This document shows positions 1-9,550 of a DNA stretch of 64,000 bases, piece by piece. Every line of letters starts with the position of its first letter. The stretch's first letter is position 1. Made by a program: the position numbers and the translations under genes. The notes below the pieces were generated by a model that was not told the origin of the DNA, ran no database searches, and saw only the letters and a program-made list of their open reading frames with translations. Origin of the DNA: Grifola frondosa (lineage: Eukaryota; Basidiomycota; Agaricomycetes; Polyporales; Grifolaceae); assembly GCA_001683735.1 (NCBI GenBank), contig LUGG01000038.1, forward strand, positions 310,001 through 374,000, given 5' to 3'.

Positions 1-2
1 AA

Positions 3-179
3 CTCCGCGCCAAGATTGCTCGTCATGATGATGACCGTGTTCTTGAAGTCGACCACGCATTGGATGCGACATCAACAGTCGGTCAGTTGGTCGCCACGTC
101 ACTGTCAGTGCACAGGCAGGTTGTTGACCTCACCAGGATCGTGAGCTGCAGAGGCAGTGGAGAGCCGGATCGTGCATAG
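3..179 (+). CDS. 3' end of an unidentified gene, cut by the window edge
   Basis: One frame is open from the left edge to a TAG at 177-179, giving about 58 residues with an acidic start and an amphipathic, helix-like composition. A possible GTGAGC splice donor lies at about 140, so the coding part may end there. The composition looks coding, but I do not recognise the family and the start is outside the window. The region 180-488 that follows holds no supportable gene. Confidence 0.35.
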   Translation, partial: LRAKIARHDDDRVLEVDHALDATSTVGQLVATSLSVHRQVVDLTRIVSCRGSGEPDRA

Positions 180-488
180 TCAATTTGATATGCACCGAAG
201 TACCCCGTCGGTGCGCTGGCTGCATCCCTGACTGACTGTACTCACATCTTTGTGTTCTTGGTCTCCTTCCTGCCCGACGACCATGATGCATGTCAGCAAC
301 CCAGCGTTCGAGCACGCTGGCCACTGCGCCAGCCGGCCATTCCAGTGGAATCAGCAAGTTGCAGAACAAGGCCTCGTAAGATTTCGTAACCTAAGAGACA
401 ATGATGAATATAAGAGCCATAAGGAACAAGCCAACAATTAAGTATAAGTGTGATATCCGGCCTCCCACAACACAAACACCCACTTCAA

Positions 489-3400
489 TGGCACCCAAAC
501 AGATGCAGCATTGTTACTGTAAAACATATCGCTGCAGTGGGAGCCTTATCACATACAATGAACTCCGGAAGCACCAGAGAGCAGACAAAACATGGTTAGC
601 ACTCGTTAATGATTTTATTGACCATATTTACACTGAAATGCCAATAGGAGTATCAGGATACTGTCGACCAGATTAATAGACAAATTTTCGATCTTACCTT
701 AAGACATGATGGCGTCCCGCTGATGCAAGGCAGCACGATGTGGGGACACCGTGGAGGCCACAATGCCTCTGTTCCTACTTCCATTCCTGCATCCATTCCC
801 CTTCCCGACATACCTACAACTCCACCCCCTTCATATCCACCTGATACTTCGAATCGCGTGGAGTGCAAGTCGTACGAAGATTTATACCTATGGGACGTGG
901 AGATCGCATTGCGCATTGAAGCAGTGGCGAAAATGTTCAAACAGGGCATTGCGACAGCCGTTGGGAGTACAGAATCGCAACATGCCATCAACAGTCTGAG
1001 TGCTCAGCTACAGTGGTTCAGGACCACTTACCATTTTCTATCCATCACCCAGCCTTCGTCCAGCGATGACTCTGCGACTGTGTTGAAGTCCGCGATGCTT
1101 GAAACTCTGTTGACAGAGATTAGTCATATCGAGAAATGTGTGTGGCGATTGGAAGGAAGTTCGGTCAGCAAAACAAGCATAGCAGCGACGTATGACACCG
1201 GTACGTTCCAACGAAGATTAAATGATGATGTACTTACAATTATCGCCCAGCTAAACATTTCCATCACCCATTTCAAACCACAAGTCCCCTGCTCCTTGTA
1301 GCCATATTCATCGCTCTCGTCTTGAATATCCTGGGACATGTATCGCGACCGTCATGCAATCTCGTCCTTCGGATGTTGAAGATTCTGCTGCAAAGTATAT
1401 TCGAGGAGAAAGGTGGCCCTACACAGGCCGAAAGTAGGATCTTACTCAATTTCCCCCGTGATATTCGATCAGTACGCAAGGCCTTCACATCGAGCCAACC
1501 ATAACAATATGGGCTGCTTGTCCTAAATGCTCATATACGTATGAGCCACAGGAAAATGAAAATATTTCCACCTACCCTGCATGCTGTACCCACTGCGTTT
1601 CCCAGATAAACCACCTTGCGGAGCACGTTTGACGACGAGACATGTGCTGAACGGTGAAAGTGTACGCGTTCCTATTCGGCTCTATCCCGTCCAGGATTTC
1701 AACGAATTTGTTGGAGCCTTCTTATCTAGACCTGGGATTGAAGACGCCATAAGGCGCGGAGGCACGATCGCCTTGCGCGGTACTGCTAGCGTGATCTTCA
1801 CGACATTTGTGATGGCTCTGCATTGCGCGAAATCACAGGGCCCAATGGTAGACCTTTCATGGAGTGTCCTGCAGAGGAAGTCAGACTGTTCTGGACACTA
1901 TCAGCGGATTGGTTCAATCCGTATCTTAACAAAATCGCGGGGAAATTGGTGTCTACCGGTTCAATTGTAATGACCTGTCCCCTCTTGTCCCCTAGCCTGT
2001 GATACCAATGGAGAACATCTACTTGGCAGTGATCACTCCTGGCCCGAGAGAACCATCACTCGACGAGGTCAATTACTTTCTGAACCCGGTGGTCAGGAAA
2101 CTCATACCGCATGGAAAGACGGTGTGTGGTATAACAGGACTCACAATCATCCTCGGGGACGACTCGCTAGGTCTGCTCTAGCATGTGTTGTGACAGATCT
2201 TCCGGGCGCTCGAAAGATCACTGGAATGGTGGGGCACAGTGCGAAACTGTTCTGTTCGTTGTGCAAGCTGACGAAGGACAATATCAACAACATCGACTAT
2301 TGGACATGGGAGCGGCAGGATTACAGGGCTACCGGGACTGGACTTACCAGCATTGTAGAGGCGGCAACTCAGTGGAAGAATGCACCATCGAAGAGGAGAA
2401 GGAAGCAAATCTTTGCCCAGTATGGCGTGCGCTATTCGGTGTTAATGGAGCTAGAATACTTCGACTTTGCAAAAATATGTTGTTGTCGACGTTATGCACA
2501 ACATGTTCCTCGGCTTAGCCAAATTTCATGTTAGGAAGGTCCTGGGTATGGATCTCCCTCAAAATGACGTTGTCGAGGACGAACTGGCACTGACCTCATC
2601 GACAACCCGACAAATGGCTCGCGCACGCAGAATTCTGGCATCCGATCCCACGGCGAAAAAGTTGACAAGCATCACAAAAATTGCATTGCGACTGCTTTGT
2701 CGCGAGAGGAAAGTCGACTCTGCCGCCTGGACAAAAACGAAAGAGACGAAGAAAAAGGTGTTAATCGCTTCATTGTTGGTAAGAGCGTCGTACCTGGTGT
2801 GTATTCCTCCACTGAGTGTGTCAACAAGGGCTCTCTGCAGTCGAACGGAGATGCAACAAGAGCAAGTTTGAAGGAAAGTAATACAATTGAGAACCCTCAC
2901 CTGCCAACCGACTGGAAACGATTTTGATCGGAGACGTGCTGGTGGATGAATGTGTTGTCGCCATGCAAACAAACAATACGACAGCCGACTGGAGTCTTAC
3001 CAGGAAGGATATTAAGCAGATACAACAGGATATTGCGTGTACGACACGCCCTACAACTCACACTCCGCCGCCTTCAAGAATCGGATCCAAAGGCCAGGGC
3101 AAACTGAAGGCCGATGAATGGAGATCTCTCTTGGAATTTGATCTGCCCGTAACACTTGTCAGTCTTTGGTGCAAAAGCCGATGTCGAGGAGAAACTCCAC
3201 AGATGATACGTTACCAGAATCAAGTTGAAAGCATGATGCATCTAGCAATAAGCATGCGTTGGGGAACCTCGCATCGGACATCACCAAAGCACAAACTCCA
3301 GTACCTGCACACAATGCACGATTATCTTCGAGATCTGCGGAAACTACTTCCAAATGAAAACTTACTTCTGAATCACCATAACGCTCTCCACATTGCCGAA

Positions 3401-3936
3401 TTCTTCTTGCGCTTTGGACCAGTACATGGATGGTGGATGTTCCCATTTGAACGAATTATAGGGATCCTGCAGCAAGTAAACACCAACCAAAATTGGGTAA
3501 GTGACCCTATGTGCAATCGTAAACTGATACTCAACTTGGTCACGAACAGGTCAGCTGGAAGTGACTATGCTCCAGACATTCTGCGCCGCTGCTAATATCA
3601 AAGCATTTCTCAAACGTGCCAATTGTCCCAGCGCCCTTCAGAAATGTGCTTCTATCAATTGAAGAGTGTTACCACGAGGATGCACGTGGAACTCTGATAA
3701 CCGACATACATACCTTGGGTCACAGCATTTTCACCAAATCCACTACGGAACATGTTGATTGGAACAAGCTGACACCTCTGGATTGCGAGTTCATCAACTA
3801 TATGACCACCAATGCAGATGCTCTCACCATGGAAGTTACGGGTTGGGCCTTAAGAGGGCAGGGATTCCTTCATGACCGATATGTGCTTCGGGGTACCCCG
3901 TACGCCAACTACAAGATATGCAAAAAAACAGCATAA
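489..3936 (+). pseudogene. Tnp2/CACTA-like transposase gene relic
   Basis: A cut-and-paste DNA transposase gene spread over several frames. The ATG at 489 opens a peptide with a C-x-C-x5-C cluster, as at the N-terminus of fungal Tnp2 proteins. Around 1505-1600 a CPKC element and a YP..C element follow, then CGARL. The core near 1999-2100 reads ENIYLAVITPGPREPSLDEV, a hallmark of the Tnp2 (Transposase_21) family. Further on are DLPGARKITGMVGHSAK with a CSLC motif (about 2195-2275) and VVDVMHNMFLGLAKFH (2475-2525). From 2924 to 3936 come the C-terminal segments, including GPVHGWWMFPFERIIG. Frames change at least five times; some changes are introns, others probably lesions. I could not identify terminal inverted repeats, so the element's ends are unknown. 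A short (CA)n tract follows at about 4020-4034. Identification of the transposase family is fairly sure; activity is unlikely. Confidence 0.75.
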
Positions 3937-4432
3937 TCTTTTTCCAGTCCGCTCGCGATGGACCCCTCGTCCCTGGTATAGTTCGGCAGATCTTCTCCAT
4001 GCTCTCAGGAGACAACTCGACACACACACACACTGAACAGAAGGTTCACTATTTCTTTGCCATACACAGATACCTCCCTCCCTCCGAAACTGACCCATTC
4101 GAGAAATACGATGACTTCGGAGCTCGTCTTTGGTCGGACAAACTCGCCGACGAAGTTAATATCATCCCAGACAATCACCAAATTTGTCACGGTCTGCGCC
4201 GACGGTGGAATGGTAACCACTTCATTCTGAAACCACTGAATCGGGTGAATGCTCTACTTATATTCAATTGACTAAGCAGACTTACCTCTTTCTGCCAGGA
4301 TTTCTGAATCGAAGGCGCACTGAAATGTGTTCCATCATACTACGATGATGTTGATCGTGCAGGAATCTCAGTAGAAGTCGACGGGTAATATGTACACACA
4401 ATATAATATACATCGGCCATTAAAGAGTTTTT

Positions 4433-5386
4433 TCACCTATTCGAAATATCAACAACCGGGCGAGTCCCATAACAATGAGAAGTACGTACCAGCGACGGAA
4501 TCTTCATCGTGCACAATGGATTCAAACGATGCTTCTCTCGAGCTGAAAGGCTCCTGAGCCAATGATTCTCGTAGAAGTTGATAGGCAATCCTTGTACGGG
4601 CAAACGAGACGAATCAGTCCTCAAAGAGGCACAATCCGCTTGTAAGACTTGTTGCCGCCGCTTTGGAAACAACTGCGTCCCGAAAGGCACATCATATGAT
4701 TCAACTGCTTTCCACATCAGTGCAAGCTCCGGTTGAGCCAAACGTATTGCCACTCGACGCACTCGTTTACCTCGTGATTGAGTCGAACCCTCAGTCTCAG
4801 TTTCGTCCGAGCTCATCCCTCCAACTTGAAGAAGCCTATGGATTTCCTTGATGGCGCCCCATTGTTCCGGATCCTGGGGCTGACACCGTTCGATAATCAT
4901 GGCTTGTCGATTATACGTCTCCTGGGCCGTCAACAACATCATCACGGGCTATTAAGACAAACTCACCCCATGTCATCTTACAGTTCTTCTGGCCTTTACC
5001 ACCTTCTCGATTCTCCTACTCGAAACTTCGGCAGGGTCTCGCAATTGCAGGACATAAATGTCACGAGTACGTTGCAGTTTTTGGGTACATGTCTTCACCA
5101 TCCTGTCCATGAACATCGCGACAGAGTCATATTCGATAGGGGGGTGCTTGTCGGATTTGATCTCATCAAGGAATTCGGCGGTCAAAAGAAAAATGACTTC
5201 TCTGTTCCAAGATGAACCTAGAGGAGATCTCCAGTCCACCAGAGGAGCAGCGATATTGGGCCCTGCACCATCTCCACATGCGAAGGCTGTGACCAGACCA
5301 GATGGAGGAAGGGGAGAAGGAAGATTCTTCTCATGGAGGAAGGGAGAAGGAAGATTCTTCTCATGGAGTACACCCTTCCCGCGCAA
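4433..5386 (-). CDS. 3' exons of a repeated mushroom-specific gene of unknown function
   Basis: Two minus-strand exons can be joined in phase: one ending at 4982 (donor GTAAGA) and one at 4921-4433 (acceptor CCCAG). The upstream exon carries SSWNREVIFLLTAEFLDEIK and an Arg/Lys-rich helix. The downstream exon has MSSDETETEG, a basic stretch, VRRVAIRLAQPELALMW and LPINFYENHWLRSLS before a stop at 4433. This pattern (WN..V, SSDETE, P.L..L, LP.N.Y...W...L) belongs to a family I know from many Agaricomycete genomes, often near transposases. No enzymatic domain is visible. The 5' part is unclear because the frame breaks near 5386 beside a duplicated 30-bp block. It may be a transposon cargo gene or a dispersed repeat family. 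Confidence 0.5.
5304..5364. repeat. Tandem duplication of a 30/31-bp block
   Basis: Two adjacent copies, 5304-5334 and 5335-5364, differ by one G in a G run. On the minus strand they lie inside the gene described at 4433-5386 and duplicate a HEKNLPSP peptide. The one-base length difference shifts the frame across the pair. Confidence 0.85.
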
Positions 5387-5460
5387 GTATATTCGAAACT
5401 TCTCCTATCAATTGAAGCTGTAAGACATGCATTACATGTATCAAAGCAGCGGCACTTACA

Positions 5461-6321
5461 TTAAATAAGTTATGATGTTGACCTCCGGCACGCAATTTCA
5501 GAACTTGTCGTTTCTGGGAACGCGGAGCTAGTCGGTGACTCTCTTCATCGGCCTTATAGCCATCGAGGTTGTCACCGTGACAATTCGCCTGAGCTGCTAT
5601 CCCACGCTCAATACCACGAGCTACAGCCTCTTCCACAAGTGTCATAATATGAGCAAAACTGCCGTCTATGCATGATGCACAATGAGTCTTGGTCTTAATA
5701 ACAAAAGCGATCACTTGCCGGGAAGATCCGCTGGATGCAATCTCACTGCCGCAGGTGAATCTTCATGAATAGACGACCCTATCCACCTATTAATGTCGGA
5801 ACAGCAGCAATAGCAATGTCTACTCACTTTCAGCATCACGAAGTGCCAATTCTGTATAAAACGGTGAGCATCCCAACGTGAGTTCATTAAGCATCCTCAC
5901 CTGGATAAATGATTGCCTCAATCTTGTCCTGCATACTCTCGTCCTGCATGCTCTCGTCCTGATCTCCTCGCTGGATGGCCGGGGAGTCCGCCTGTTACTC
6001 ACGTTAGAAAGTAAGATAAATTTGCAAAATAGCATCACTTACAACATAGTCGATCCAGCCATCCCCGTCATCTCGCCGCATGCCACTATTATTAATGTGG
6101 TGACTATCACTTGGTAAAGCCATAGTGACTACCTGAATGTACTCACTTAAATAGGATGTGACGAAGACAGTTCCACGACCGATGGTGGCAGCTGTCGGGT
6201 CCCACACAATAGCAGGTCTGAACCTACCAAAAAACAATTGACAGTACCTATACGTACGAGTATACAATAACGTACCTTGCCACTCGATCTGAAGCCACCT
6301 AGTTAACAACACAAAAAACAA
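5461..6321 (-). pseudogene. Possible 5' exons of the 4433-5386 gene, frames broken
   Basis: Minus-strand open stretches at 5714-5460 (ending in a good GTAAGT donor at 5459) and 6321-6004 look coding: a HRLAPRSQKRQVLKL segment, and a WDPTAATIGRGTVFVTSYL segment followed by an acidic His/Asp-rich end. Splicing 5460 to an acceptor near 5420 continues for only 18 residues before a stop. The pieces probably belong to the repeated-family gene downstream, but a continuous model cannot be built. A SINE-like insertion lies immediately upstream at 6346-6525. Confidence 0.3.
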
Positions 6322-6345
6322 TTAGCGTCACAACAAAAATCCAAT

Positions 6346-6525
6346 ACGGCACGTACTTTTTTTTTTTTTTTTTTTCCATCCATTTTACGTCCGTTGGGGC
6401 AAAGCCCTATGTCGGACGGCCTGTATAAACAGCTGAAGCAATAGAGTGTGCCCTCCTTCTACTCCGCATCGCATGTGTGCCCTGTCCGTGTGCCTCAAAC
6501 CTCCTTTCTCCGACGGCACGTACTT
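6346..6525 (-). mobile_element. SINE-like poly(A) retroposon with 13-bp target-site duplication
   Basis: A 154-bp insert (6359-6512) is flanked by perfect 13-bp direct repeats ACGGCACGTACTT at 6346-6358 and 6513-6525. On the minus strand it ends in an uninterrupted run of about 19 A, with the target duplication directly after the tail, the arrangement left by target-primed reverse transcription. A hairpin with GTCCG/CGGAC and GGGC/GCCC stems lies just before the tail (6389-6417 on the plus strand). Near its 5' end the minus strand has GGTTTGAGGCA (6491-6501), resembling a pol III B box. It has no coding capacity. It could be a SINE or a truncated LINE tail; the intact duplication supports a fairly recent insertion. 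Confidence 0.7.
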
Positions 6526-7313
6526 ACCTTTAACAAGCTCTCCGTTCCCGTATTGAACGTAATTATATTATATTCCTTCCGGTGTGACTTTAAAAGAGCA
6601 CACACACACAAGTAAGAAAGTAAGAAAATCTCTATGTACCACATCTAATACTCAAATGAGATCATCATTTAATAGCTTATTGCACACGCAAGTAACCAAA
6701 AATCTAATCTATGTAATCTCATTCTGGCGCAGAAGAAGTGGGGAAAGGAAAAGAAAGCGTGTAGGCCTGCCGATATAGTCCAGCGAAATGACGGCCTGCC
6801 CTAAATCATCACGTGCAGTCTCATCCACTTGAGTCACAAGCAATACCACTCAGCTTATAGATGCCTCGGGCGTGTATGTGCACGTGATTGACGGTCTGCC
6901 CTGAAGTGCTGCGAGTATATATGATCTCCTTCTGTGCTTCTGTTTCCTTCATTTGCTCCTCCCTCTAACGACCTCGTTATTGTTGCTTTTACTTTATTAT
7001 CTTTATTATCATCAGAGTAGTCTAGTTCATAGTAATAGAATAATATTGACATTAGTAGACTAATATGGTTAACGGTAATGTTCACCAAGATTAACCCGCT
7101 TGAGACGAACTATAAGCCGCCACTCGAGTCAGCATATGGGATAAGTACGTGATAGTAAATCCGCTAATGAAGGCGACAATATTAATTTTCAAAGATCTAG
7201 ACACGTTCGCTCCCTTCTGCTGGCTCGAATATTAGTAGGTTTCTAATGTCGGGTAGGAAGCCTGTTCGAATGAGTGAATTTTCTATTTTGTTGCGAGTAT
7301 ATTCACATACTCA
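6526..7313. other. Stretch without a supportable gene
   Basis: AT-rich sequence between the SINE-like insert and the SAP-like gene. No splice-consistent coding frame, RNA gene or long repeat was found. It contains the 3' flank of the minus-strand gene that ends at 7314. Confidence 0.5.
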
Positions 7314-8523
7314 CTATGATGCCCAGGTGGCCGTCTTTGACCATGTCTTCCATGTTGGCCGCCTCCAAATATCCAGGAGTATATTCGTAAAAGGGTCGAT
7401 GATTCTTAGGGTCGATAACCTAGTTGTCACGCCGAGGTGAGTGTGTCTTGTTATTGTGAAATCGTTAACACCCACTTTGCATCCTTTTGACAGGCCAAAT
7501 GCTGTGGCGATCACATGGAGATCAACGTTGTCGGAAGGACCTATGGTATGTTCGATTTCTCTCATTGGTCTCCAATCTCTGAGCCCCGCATATAGCGCAA
7601 TTCGGATCGACTTTGCTTTCAGTGCGCTCCTTTGCCAACCACTCAGTCGTATGCGCTGAGCGGGTGGTGGTCCTTCCTCTGCCGGCAGTTCTTCGTCAAC
7701 AACAGAGACTGGATCCTTTTTTCTCTTCACCCCTCTAGCCGCAGGAGGGGGCAAGGTGAGTCGTAATCGCTTAACCGCAATGTTGTTCTGTGTGATAATC
7801 GAAGATGATAAGGCATTATGTGGAGGCGGAGGAATGCAGATAGTGAGTCGCGGTTGCTTCACGGATGCCTCATGCTCTTCGTTGTCGCTAATTGAGACCC
7901 TGCGCTTTTTACGATGCCTCGTAGGCTCCTCGACATTTGTGTCTGCTCCTTTTGAGCACTAAATAGTGTGAGTTGAATATATTCATATTCATTTCAAGAC
8001 TGTTGCTTACCGCAGATAGTAGTACGTTCACATAGTCAATTTTCTTCGGGATATGCTGTCTTTTTCCTGTAGCCATGATGTTCAAACCACATAAATCACA
8101 CAATTCCCTCAGAACGGAAACATTGAGTTTTTGCAAGTGTGAACGGCGCAGTCCTCCATCCTGTAATGCTGGCTCAGGGTTGTGTGCGGCAAATCCGTCA
8201 CGCTTTGCATTTTCGAACCGTTGGTTAGGTGTTGGGTTTTCATCCTGGTGAGCCTAAAATGCATTTGTCAGAGTCCTCGTTATCAACATGAACATTTAAC
8301 TCACCGCTTGGCACAGGGTCTTCAAATAATCTGCCTTGGGGATCCTTCCGGGTCCTTTGTTGCTTCGAATTACCATGAGGCCACACGTTCTGCACAGTTC
8401 GCGCAACTTTATGGCACAGTATCATTGCAAGGCTTCTCTATCGAATTCATGTATACCGAGGATCTCATCTGTGTCTCTAGGTTGGGGAGGCATCTGGAAA
8501 GGCACGATTGCTACGATCATCAT
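7314..8523 (-). pseudogene. Gene with two SAP-like repeats, one in-frame TGA
   Basis: Three minus-strand exons join in phase: 8523-8305, 8253-8011 and 7958-7314 (369 codons). Exon 1 begins MMIVAIVPFQMPPQPRDTDE and holds KLRELCRTCGLMV...KADYLKTLCQ. Exon 2 holds a second copy, VLRELCDLCGLNI...KKIDYVNVLLS. Both fit the helix-extended loop-helix pattern of SAP modules (leucine, G-L turn, K/R, D-Y, LL), which bind AT-rich DNA or chromatin. Exon 3 has an RKKRR basic patch and a Pro-rich linker, so nuclear location is likely. The only break is TGA at 8424-8422 in exon 1, in the context LQ-stop-YCAIKL, where CGA (Arg) would restore the frame. No 50-nt intron fits across it in phase. Function beyond nucleic-acid binding is unknown. 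Neighbouring genes suggest a mobile or dispersed family. Confidence 0.55.
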
Positions 8524-8882
8524 ATTTAAGGTACATTTCGTATTTCTGTTCCGTCAACAGCGCGGCACACAATAGTCGTATTTATTCATTTTATTGTGAT
8601 GCGGAATTGTTTCTTAGTTGTCAAGGTAGCACAATCAGCTCATTGGAGTTGATTGTGAGAGCGTAAATAAAAGCATGAGGTGAGTTCAAGTTATTCAACA
8701 CCGCTCACTCGAAATTCTCAATAGTATCCAACAGATCACGCCGCATTCAACGACACTATCACCCTCTTACTCTCCGGTCTCGTTTTAGTCCTGAACGATT
8801 GTATACGCCTCCTCCTTCAACAGTGCGAACATTGTTTGGAGCAGAAGACATTTGCTGTGTAAACCCCTTCCACTCCACTCTC

Positions 8883-9330
8883 ATGGCTTCGGATCCCGCT
8901 ATTGGCAACAGAGCAGAAAGTAGGATCCAGAAGCCAAGTGGAGAAGTCACTCGCCTCAGCCAAGAAGGTTACAATCTTCGAAATGTACTGGGATGGGAAT
9001 GTGATCTCTACGATGAAGTGCAGGTATGCTCAGATTGTATTATGCCTTTTTATTCTAACTCGCTTTTGTGCAGAGTACGTTACACCGCCTCGCTGCTGAA
9101 CACCTCAACCTCGATAGCACCTTCACAAAGCAAAATGCTAAAAATGTGGAAACCGTCTTTACTCTCATGCGCGCCAGGCATGTTTATACTTGATTGTTCT
9201 TATAATATATCAGGTCGCAACTCAATATCCCATCTTGAAAAATTATGTCGACAATTGGGCGACAGCTGACTTTCTGCGGATGTTTTTGAAAAATAGCGCC
9301 CACCGAAGCAGAGTCTCGAAGAAGACTTAG
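8883..9330 (+). CDS. Small repeated-family gene of unknown function
   Basis: Exon 1 (8883-9023) starts MASDPAIGNRAESRIQKPSG and is rich in charged residues. It splices at a GTATGC donor to an exon starting at 9074 (LHRLAAEHLNLDSTFTKQ). A last exon at 9214-9330 reads VATQYPILKNYVDNWATADF and ends in a short basic tail at TAG 9328-9330. The exon 2-3 junction is uncertain: the best phase-consistent intron (9182-9213) is only 32 nt, too short for normal splicing. The form resembles small proteins that recur beside transposase-like genes in mushroom genomes. It has no recognisable domain. It lies 220 bp upstream of the Spt5-like gene on the same strand. Confidence 0.45.
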
Positions 9331-9550
9331 GTGAGTGCATTTGCCGGTCGAAAGACCCTTCTAACGAATTTTATAGGCCCTGAGCCGCTCGGTGCTATGT
9401 GAAAATTGTACTATATCAGGTTATGTAATCATGTACATTCGCGCGACCGTGTGTTCGAATTGAAGTCACGTGTTTGCCGTGAGTGCATTAAATGCATGGA
9501 GTGGAGAGCCTGAAGTGCGTGGATTCAGCACACATACATAAGAGTAAGAA

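Noticed and set aside
8383..8433. A 50-nt intron removing the TGA in the SAP-like gene (GTATAC...AAAG)
   Set aside because: It would change the reading frame ahead of the first SAP-like module, so the stop is kept as a lesion.
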